Of a stretch of DNA of 21,764 bases, positions 14,122-21,764 are shown piece after piece. A program made the translations under genes and the position numbers. Origin of the DNA: Pigoraptor chileana (Eukaryota; Opisthokonta; Filasterea); assembly GCA_943704495.1 (NCBI GenBank), contig CALSCR010001766.1, forward strand, positions 1 to 21,764, given 5' to 3'. Numbering within the stretch: the stretch's first letter is position 1; each line of letters begins with the position of its first letter. The notes beneath the pieces are model-generated. The model was not told the DNA's origin and made no database searches. It saw only the letters and a program-made list of their open reading frames with translations.

Positions 14122-16015
14122 ATGTCAGATGAATCGGAAGGGTACAATGGACCCCCCTATAAGATTCCATGGACTTTGGACGAACTGTATGCGCACTACC
14201 CTGGCAAGGATGTTCGGGTTGAGGCAAGTACAATTGTAGCTCCAACCTGCATTTTGCTTAACCAATACACTTCTCCCCCCTCTTTCTCCTTCACGGTCGC
14301 CATTATTGCGGATGCACTTGTCAGTGCGCGAGCTGGCTTTCATTGCAATCTGCGTTAATAGTAATTGATAGTAATTGTTTATGAAAAGCGTGCCAACTGC
14401 ATCGCAAGATGTGGATTTTACTCAAGGCTGGCGTGCATCCATCAAACCAATTAACACGCAGCAAGCACTCAATATTGTCCAGTTGGTTATCGGCGATAAG
14501 GATGCGAAACATAACTCGCTTCGTCTCGAGGCGATGGAGCTGATGTTCGAAGCTCTTTTAGACTGGTACCCCCCATCCTTCAGGATTGAGGCGGAGACAT
14601 TGCTGAATGCATTTGCGGAGATTGTCTGGTCGGTGAAGCCCGCAGACCACAAGCTGCTTGCGAAGCGATTGAAGCAATTGTCCAAGATTCGCAGTGCGGA
14701 GGAGTCCAAGGAGGAAATTCGCGACTGGGAAAGACTGTTGACGGAGGAGTATTTTAAGGGCAAGCGGGTCGGCCTCGTGGACATTTATTCTGCGTGTTGT
14801 CGTGAGTGAATCAATCATCGCGGTATTATCATGCTCGAATGAGTCATAGCTGTCTGCATGCATCTTGTTTCATTTTTTATTTGTGAGGCTATCTGTCGGC
14901 GCAGACACGCTCTGTCTGTATCCTGTCATAGTGTGCCCATGTGCCCGCGTGTGTGTTTACGTGTGTGTTGATAATGTAACTCCCTTCCCATCGATGTTGA
15001 TTGTGCCGTATGATCAACCCACGTCCTTCATACCAATTGTCTCACAGATGCGCAATCCCTTTTTATTCCACTCTCTCCATAATTCCAGCGTTTGCATATA
15101 TATTTTTGAGGGGCAGGAATCAATCTCTGGACGATGAACGTGATCCATATCCCGAATACACGCCCCCCATCAAGACAGAGCCACAAACTGAGACCGCGAC
15201 ACATTTACGTCGCCCAGCGCCTCAGCCGCCGCCCTCAAAACCCGCCGCCACAAAGCCCGCTGTAAAGCCCATATCAAGATCAACCCCTGCCACCGCTGCA
15301 ACAACAACGCATAGCGACGTCACCACCACCAAGGGCAAAAAGCACGCCCTTGTCGACACATCCGACACGCCCGCCGCGTTGCAATCCCCAGCCAAGCGCG
15401 CCAAGACAGTCACCGGCGCCGCCCCTGCATCAACGCATGCAATCAGCTCTATGCAACCTGGTGGTACATCTGTTACGAATGATGGGCTGGATGAAAGCTC
15501 TTGGAAGGAGCCGGACTCTGTGCACAACAACAACAATGATGACTGGGGCGACAGTGGCCATATGGATCATCCCAACGACGGGCACGATCACCAACAGCAC
15601 GAAGCAAAGGAGCTGAACACGCATGACAAAGTTGCCGGGAAAGCGGTGGCCAGCGATACATACAGGGCTGTGGAAGATAAAGAGCGCTTTCGACCTTCGG
15701 GTTCCGATATGGCGGAGGGTGCTGGACGGCAGCGCGGAGGGCACGCGTGGACTCACAGCACATGCTCACCCACGTGGTCGTGCATCGTCGCCGTCGCCAT
15801 CTTCTCACTCTCCCAACAATGACAAGGACAATAACAATGACAGCGCACTGCTCGACGGCGATGCGAACACCCTCCGACGCCGTCTTTTAGTGGCCCTGGC
15901 TGACTTGGAAGTGGCACGTGCGGAGAGAGATGAGTCCAGGCGTCAAATGCAATCGTACCGCGATTTCATCGAGGCCGGATACCGCGCACTGTTAGACCGG
16001 CACATGCCCGAGTAG
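14122..16015 (+). CDS. Unrecognised 461-aa protein: helical N-half, disordered middle, C-terminal coiled coil
   Basis: Proposed exons 14122-14227, 14409-14801, 15089-15718 and 15759-16015 total 1386 nt with consistent phases. The start ATG follows CTAAAA. The first 165 or so residues look folded: a PPYKIPWTLDELYAHYPG opening, then a mostly helical segment (ALNIVQLVIG, RLEAMELMFEALLDWYPP, EAETLLNAFAEIVWSVKP, DHKLLAKRLKQLSKI, DWERLLTEEYFKGKRVGLVD). Residues from about 170 to 400 are low-complexity, rich in Pro, Thr, Ala, Asn and His, and contain a candidate nuclear localisation signal, SPAKRAKT. The last 50 or so residues form a coiled coil (LRRRLLVALADLEVARAERDE) ending RHMPE. I recognise no family. 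Exon 1 has a GCAAGT sequence at 14224, but only the GTACAA donor at 14228 fits the phase. The last intron would be just 40 nt (15719-15758). It was inferred from the frame change and is the weakest junction. Confidence 0.7.
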
Positions 16016-16042
16016 ATGTGCTTTTCCCCCCTCTCTCTCAAC

Positions 16043-16048
16043 AATAAA
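16043..16048 (+). terminator. Poly(A) signal AATAAA
   Basis: A canonical AATAAA lies 28 bases after the stop of the unrecognised 461-aa gene, following a CT-rich stretch. Position and strand fit well. Confidence 0.7.
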
Positions 16049-16489
16049 CATGTATATACACTCGATGGCGCTGACTGGTGACCAGGGGGTAGTCACGGGG
16101 TGCGCAGAGAGCCAAGATGGTGGCCGTTTACCGTACTCGGAGAGGCGGAAAGAGGGCCAATAAAATTTCCGATTCTTGTTCGAACTCGGCATTTGGATTT
16201 TCCGTGAATCGCTGTCGGAAAAAGAAGTTGGCGCAACTTCGTGGAACACTACTGACAGCCGAGTCTAGTCCAGCGGTACTCCCGTGACAGTACCCCTGCA
16301 CACTAGTAGTATTAAGGGCATACACACAAGACGGAAAGTGTTTTGCCGACACACACATTGACCATGAAAGTATATAACGAACACACTTAAGTCTTAATAA
16401 ACACACTTCCGCTCACTACTGGCTTCCATGCGACCGGCGTGCGGCGCTGCGGACGATGCACATGAGCGTGCGCGAGAGTGGTAGAGAAA
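16049..16489. other. Intergenic spacer upstream of the VPS9D1-like gene
   Basis: About 440 bases without a supported exon. A second AATAAA occurs at 16396-16401, about 90 bases before the next start. The run of frames on the minus strand has no recognisable protein. The promoter of the VPS9D1-like gene should lie here, but I see no clear TATA box or CACGTG. Confidence 0.5.
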
Positions 16490-19400
16490 ATGGATCCCCC
16501 GCGCACGCAACGCACAACATTCGCCGACATTAATGAACTTGTTGGGGCTGCGCTGTCTCTCGATGGCTCCGATCGCCCATGGGTATGCAAACGCTGCTCG
16601 GGATCTTCCAATTGCACTTTTGAATTGCGTTATATTGTGAATACGTCGGAGTTTGGACTCTTCGTCGTTCCGTGTTTTTGTGTGATGGCGCTCATGGAGC
16701 GATCGGGCTGACATTCTCTCCAACTGAATACATTGTGCGCGTGAATAGGAGGCGTACCAACAATATGTGAAATGCATCGTCGCCATTTCGCATAAGCTGC
16801 TCGGTGACGCAGAGTCGGCTGGTAAGTTGCACTTCAAACCCTTAGCGATCGTTGGATGCTCTTTGTAGTGCGACTGTTCATCACCACGTGCTCTGTCTGA
16901 ATTATGTGTGCATTTTGCTGAGCTGAGTTGTACTTGTGTCATGCGCATGCCCTGGTTTCAGATGGCGACCCACAGGCCTTGAAGTCAACTCGACCACAGA
17001 AGTTGTTTACGCTGCTGAGGAACTCGTCTGAGCGAGCGGAGGAGATACTGACATGCCAGATTTATGGCGGGGGTGAGGAGAGCAGCTCGACAGCGTTTTG
17101 TATATACTGAATACATCGCATACAACGCACACACACACACACGCACACACACACACACGTGCAAAAAATCGTCATGCATAGACAACACTACGCATTGAGA
17201 GCATACAATTCAGTTGCCACACAGTCACGCACACACCACTCAATTTTTCCCGCAACACACAGAGGGGACCCGCGCGCCTGTCTCTGCGACGGCAGCGCCC
17301 ACGCCGACAAACACGCCCGCCATGACACCAACCGTCTTGGTCCTCCCCGAATTCTCGTCCGCGCCCTCGGCAAACAACGAGTCTCTGTCTCCTCTGCAGC
17401 GATCGCCCTCGACATCGTTTGTGTTCCCTCCTGACGACAGCTCTAAAGCGCGCTCCCTGTCCGCCTCATCTGTTGATTCGACCAGCAGATCGAGCGGAGA
17501 TGGCACGTCAGGCGTGTCTAGCTGTGCAACAGCGGCTGTGACCTCGCTTATTAACGGACCACAGAAAAGCACTGCCACGCACGTGACATCAGGTGACTAT
17601 CAGTCGCAGCCACATGTTGTGCCGTCGCAGCCCCTAGGTTACGTGACGCAGATTGGCCGCGCATCGCTTCAGATGCACACGGTATCACCGGTTCAGATCG
17701 CACAGGCTCAGAATCAGGCACTGCTCAAGAGATACCAAAAGCGACTCAACACACTCGGTATGTGTGTGTGTGTGTGTTGTTTGTGTGCGTGTGTTTGTGC
17801 GTGTGTATGTCTGCGTGTGTGTGTGTGTATGTATGCGTGTGTGTGTGTGTATGTATGCGTGTGTGTGTGTGTATGTATGCGTGTGTGCTGTGAACACAAG
17901 GCGATGGGTGTGTCGATACACTCTAACTGCTATCATTGTTTGTTTGTATCGTTGTTTGTTGTCACTGTTGTTTGCTGTTGTTGTTTGCAGAGGGCGCCCA
18001 ACGGTCGGCACTGCACCTGTCGCTCATGCGCCAATGCGAATCCACCCTGGCTGCCGCAAAGGCTCAGGAGCGCGCGATACAGACAAACATCGCCGAACGT
18101 CGCAAGCGAATGGCGGAGGACCGTGACCAGCAATTACTGCGGCAACAACAGCAGCAGCTGCCCGCCAACCAGCACGAGGCCGATCGAATACGCGCAGTGG
18201 CCGAAAGAGTGCGCGAATTTGAGTCGTCGCGACCCGCACTGTCACTGCCGCCGGACATGCAACCCGACGACCCATCGTATGGGAACGCAATTGCGTCGGC
18301 ACGCCTGGCACATAAGGACCACCCGATCAACCAGCTCATCGGAGAATTCCAGTACGGTTTTGTCACGCAGGGAGTGCGGCGGGGCGTGTCCGTGGACGAC
18401 GCGGGGTCTTTTCTTGCCGAGATTGTTGCTGGAATACACGGATTTCGGCGGACGGTGTGTGGCATTCTTGCCGAATGTCGCCCTCCGCTTGTGGGTGTGC
18501 ACATGCGCACCATCGACCAGCAGATACAGCAGCTGCAGCAGACGCATCCGGGGGGCGATGCTCTTGCCGCGATGCAAAGACAGAGGCAGGCCCTGGTGCG
18601 TGATCGTCCATGGGCGCAGTGGTGTGAGGCGCTGGATGCGGCACTGTTCCCGCCGCTGACACCGCTCCTTATGCGGCTGTACTCGCTCTCTGCGTTGGAC
18701 AAATTGAGGAATCTGGAGATGCGAATCGCTGCATTCGGATCGAAGCAGGCTGCAGAGCTTGGGATATTGCCGTTGTTTTGCCTGGCGACGGATGAAGAGG
18801 TGGGCATTTTGTTCCATAGAATTTAGTGATGCTGAGAGGAAGGGACAATGGGAGGGGAAGAGAAAGGAGGTGTGCTTATTGAGTGAAGGTTGGGAGGGAG
18901 GTGGAGGTGTGCATACTCAGTGAAGGTTGTGGGGGTTGGGGGGTGGACGGATGTGATTGTGCATTGGCCATTGTCTGCTGGGTGCGCTTGTTTTGTGGCT
19001 CGTGTGTACCTATTGAACCCCACGACTGTATGTTTGCGCCCGCAGCTGGAGAGGCACGACAGAGCAGATCCTTACATGACTGCATACGGACACCTGCGAC
19101 AGTTACCCTCCGCAATGACGCCATTTGCCAAGCTCGAGTGTATCGGTGGGTCTGAGGTCTGAGTTGATCACGCGACTGAATATTCCCACTGAGATTATTA
19201 TCTCCTTGCGTTGTCGTGGATGAAAACACGAAAGCAAATTTTTCTTGTGCTTACTTTCCATGGACACTGTTTTGTGAAAATAATTGGTGCGCACAAATTG
19301 ACGCCGGGGTTCTCTTGTGGGGTTGTGTCGTCGCAGTGCGAGCAACACGAAGCATCATTGCATCTATCAACGACTATTGGGCACAGCGCGGGAAACAGGA

Positions 19401-20120
19401 TGTGTCAGTGTGAGTTGGTTATGTTCGTCTTATTACGCAACGCTCGACTGCCTGCTATGTGTGTGTGTGTGTGTGGTTGTTGGAGTATTGCCAGACATTT
19501 GCTGTCTTGCGGTTGCACGTGACCTCAATGTTTCCGGAGTGGGTGCTCTATGTTCTTGTGTGGTATTTTGTGTGTTTGTGTTTAGCGAGCCCTTACAGGG
19601 GTTAACATGAGCTCAAATTGCATTTGTATTGTTATTGTGAAAATTCACGCAAATGGGGGCGCCTGAGCAACTGCCGTCTAGATGTTTGTGCGTTTGTTAC
19701 ACCCGGCACACCGAGGTTGTCTGGCACTCATGCTCTGCTTGTTTGCAATGCAGTGGTACCGACGACCTGCTTCCCGTTCTTGGATATGTTATTTTGCGCA
19801 CGGGAATGAGTTCGGTGCTCGCCGACTCTCAGTTTATGGCCGAGTTTGCAGATGACAGCTGCTCGTTGGGGGAGGAGGGATACTGTCTTGCATCCCTGCT
19901 CTGTTCTCTGGACTATCTGTGCGGTGTGTCGCTTGATGCGCGCCCTTTCGCTTCAGCCTCGGACGCAAAGGAGCCGTGCGCTTTGCAACAGCAACAACAG
20001 CAACAGCAACAACATAGCGACAATGGTGGTGTAGCTGTGGAATGCATGGCGAGTGTTGCATGTGAGAATGCTCTGGTGGAAGAGATTCAGGCTAACGACG
20101 ACTCTTCGACGCCAATGTGA
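16490..20120 (+). CDS. VPS9D1: VPS9D1-like protein, predicted Rab5-family GEF
   Basis: Exons 16490-16582, 16749-16821, 16962-17072, 17263-17757, 17991-18799, 19046-19145, 19337-19409 and 19754-20120 total 2121 nt (706 aa) with all phases consistent. VPS9 domains catalyse GDP/GTP exchange on Rab5/Rab21-type GTPases on endosomes. The N-terminal 12-86 stretch ([17 protein letters not shown], then a second helix pair with ERAEEIL) matches the MIT-like N-terminus I know from VPS9D1. Next come a Ser/Thr/Pro-rich linker (about 93-258), a Gln-rich coiled coil (about 265-330), and the helical layer and VPS9 core (about 440-640). The VPS9 core includes [30 protein letters not shown] with the conserved Asp588/Asp589, and [17 protein letters not shown] with the conserved Tyr628. 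These catalytic positions are intact. The C-terminus has nine consecutive Gln and is low-complexity. Assignment to VPS9D1, not to another VPS9 family, rests on the N-terminal match. Confidence 0.9.
17129..17159. repeat. (AC)n microsatellite in intron
   Basis: An AC run interrupted by one GC lies in the VPS9D1-like intron between 17073 and 17262. Confidence 0.8.
17763..17885. repeat. TG-rich tract with a perfect 22-bp minisatellite
   Basis: TG-rich DNA starts a few bases into the VPS9D1-like intron 17758-17990. Within it, three identical 22-base units lie head to tail at 17813-17834, 17835-17856 and 17857-17878. Each is a GCGT(GT)n run closed by ATGTAT. Confidence 0.9.
19986..20012 (+). repeat. 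CAA/CAG run encoding nine glutamines
   Basis: Mixed CAA and CAG codons give nine Gln in a row in the last exon of the VPS9D1-like gene, downstream of the VPS9 core. The mixed codons suggest selection on the protein or an old repeat more than recent slippage. Confidence 0.9.
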
Positions 20121-20715
20121 CGGCAGTGGCGGCAGTGTGCGCCGTAACTGACCTTTATCCTGGAGTAAAGCACGTGGGCTGGTCTTTCTCTCATCTCAAT
20201 TTGATCAGTGCATGTGATCTTGATCGTGTCCGTGTGTCTGTTAGTAAGCTTAGTTGCCTGGGTGCTGTTATGCTTAATCTTCATGCCGTGGGACAGCAGA
20301 GTGGCTTTCGCAGTTCTGCAACCCTACTTTCTAACTGATCAAAGTGTAACCCTACCCCAACAGCCCCACAAGCCCACGTGATCTAAAAGGTAAACGATAT
20401 ATTGGACCATCACTAAGCCAAAGAGTAGGAATGCATCCACTTTTTCCCAACAAGAGAAACAGGAAGATTGGGCTTCATGAAAGGCAAAAGCGTTTCTTTT
20501 TGGAGACAGTGTGGCATGTGCACTGCGCAATGAGAAGCACACACGTCGCCCCGTCGTTGGGGTGAGGATGCCGCGCCTCCTTTCTCATTGACAGCACGAG
20601 CGCACGAACCTGTGTCAGACCAAATTTGTTTCGTTCCTTTTGGCATTGTTGAAACACGTAACAGTGTATAAGAGCCGGTTGCACTTGCCGCGTAATTGCG
20701 GAGAATTGATTGAAG
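20121..20715. other. Intergenic spacer between the VPS9D1-like and Piezo genes
   Basis: About 595 bases without a supported exon. CACGTG lies at 20171-20176 and 20375-20380, the latter in CCCACGTGAT about 340 bases before the Piezo start. No AATAAA was seen for the upstream gene. Confidence 0.5.
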
Positions 20716-20840
20716 ATGAAGAGTGCGATTACATTTGGTGGTGCCGTTGTGCGCTGGCTTCTTCCAGGGACACTACTATTTGGTGAGCACGGACGCACAA
20801 CACACACACACACACTCACGCACACACACACACTCACACG

Positions 20841-20871
<31 letters not shown>

Positions 20872-21495
20872 GCACACATACATAGTGTGTGTATATAGAG
20901 TTATATATGTAGATTATATGTATGCACATGCATGCACACATACACAACTCACTTGCGCGCTGACACTCACATGGGCATATAGAGCACCCGCGGCACCCGT
21001 ATGAAGCTGCCATTGTGCTAATCGGTGGACCCGGTCTCTGAATGTGTTGTTATTGTGTCTGCCCGCACAGCTGGCATATTCCGCATGAACGCAATATCTG
21101 CATTGTATCTATGCCTCTCTTTCGCATCTCAATTTGTCAGCGTGCCGTTGCAAGGATTCAAACTGAGTGAGTATTAGAGCTGCTTGGCACATGCATCCGG
21201 GAACACAGTCCTTACTCTTTTAGTGGCTGATGCGTCAACACGCAATTGCGCCACATGCATGCATACGCTTTAACATGTGTCCTGCTGCATTTTGTTTGCG
21301 CGCATCGCGACAGGCTGGGGATCCAATATTGTGCTGCGGTGCTCTCTGGCCGTGTCGACTCTTGCGTGTGTGGGACAGATCGCATTCCAGTCGTATCTAC
21401 TGGCCCACAGCCCTTATGACGACAATCTCACCGCCGGTGACGATGCGGCGGACATATGGATGTACATTGGTTTCTCCAAACTCAACACGAGCGTG
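20716..21495 (+). CDS. PIEZO: N-terminal exons of a Piezo mechanosensitive cation channel (runs off the window)
   Basis: Three exons, 20716-20782, 21071-21166 and 21314-21495, give 115 residues in frame, with donors GTGAGC, GTGAGT and GTAAGC. Piezo proteins are very large trimeric channels of the plasma membrane, opened by membrane tension. The encoded start resembles the Piezo N-terminal blade: VVRWLLPGTLLFG then IFRMNAISALYLCLSF (first and second helices), CSLAVSTLACVGQIAFQSYLLA (a further helix), and a hydrophilic DIWMYIGFSKLNTS segment equivalent to the RHIGVTRLD part of animal Piezo1. The gene must continue right of the window, since the family is usually above 2000 residues. The rest of the window (21496-21764) is intron. 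Recognition is from pattern memory over only 115 residues, so other large multi-pass proteins are possible. Confidence 0.72.
20800..20880. repeat. (CA)n-rich microsatellite in Piezo intron 1
   Basis: CA repeats with periodic CACTCACG and GCAC interruptions begin about 17 bases after the GTGAGC donor at 20783. Confidence 0.85.
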
Positions 21496-21693
21496 GTAAG
21501 CAGTTTGGCAAGTCGATTGTGCCCATTGTCCCATTGTGCGCATGAATGTGACCTGCTCGTCTGCGCAAGGAGAGAGAGAGGGGGGGGGGAGCTGTGCGAC
21601 AAAAGGTTTCATGTTCTTTTTATGTTTGAGCGGATTCAACCGTAAATGTCCTCCCTTTTCAACGCGGCCTCACTCACACACTCCCCCGCTCAT

Positions 21694-21764
<71 letters not shown>
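21496..21764. other. Piezo intron 3, ending in a (CA)n microsatellite
   Basis: Intron sequence follows the GTAAGC donor at 21496. It includes a GA/G run near 21570-21590 and a pure CA repeat from 21695 to the window edge (at least 70 bases). No exon was found. Confidence 0.7.

Noticed and set aside
14224-14229. GCAAGT as a GC-AG intron donor in the unrecognised gene
   Set aside because: It would end exon 1 in phase 0, and no phase 0 acceptor exists before exon 2. The GTACAA donor four bases on fits the acceptor at 14408.
20344-20360. TAACCCTACCCC resembling a telomere repeat
   Set aside because: It is a single imperfect copy with no tandem array. Coincidence is the simplest reading.

Overview
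This window is nuclear DNA from an intron-rich eukaryote. It carries six protein-coding loci whose exons join in phase across GT-AG introns, plus one uncertain 5' extension. There is no operon structure and no bacterial-type signal. The gene set (a VPS9D1-like protein with a MIT-like N-terminus, a Piezo channel, an ENTPD4/7-type apyrase, a METTL23-like methyltransferase and a FYVE myotubularin), together with compact introns of mostly 40-430 nt and abundant CA/TG microsatellites, fits a unicellular holozoan-type protist. The lineage is inferred from gene content and is not proven.

Layout from left to right. The 3' part of an unrecognised coiled-coil gene is on + (129-996). A METTL23-like protein methyltransferase is on + (1391-3034, 5 exons, 337 aa). 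It converges on an ENTPD4/7-like nucleoside diphosphatase on - (3354-7950, 9 exons, 851 aa), which probably has further 5' exons up to about 8919. A 470-base spacer with paired CACGTG boxes separates that gene from a head-to-head myotubularin phosphatase on + (9389-13595, 6 exons, 918 aa) with an unusual C2 / PH-GRAM / phosphatase / FYVE order. Next on + come an unrecognised 461-aa gene (14122-16015), a VPS9D1-like Rab5-family GEF (16490-20120, 8 exons, 706 aa) and the first three exons of a Piezo channel (20716-21495) that runs off the window.

For five loci (METTL23-like, ENTPD-like, myotubularin, VPS9D1-like and the unknown 461-aa gene) the chosen exons sum to a multiple of three and leave an open frame. 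Some individual splice choices remain uncertain and are flagged.

Functionally, three of the neighbours point at the endolysosomal system. The VPS9 protein should activate Rab5-type GTPases, which recruit PI3-kinase to make PI3P. The myotubularin should remove PI3P and bind it through FYVE. The apyrase family acts in the lumen of the Golgi or lysosome. CACGTG, the core of the E-box/CLEAR element, is over-represented in the window. I found no transposon, virus-like element, tRNA, rRNA or CRISPR array.
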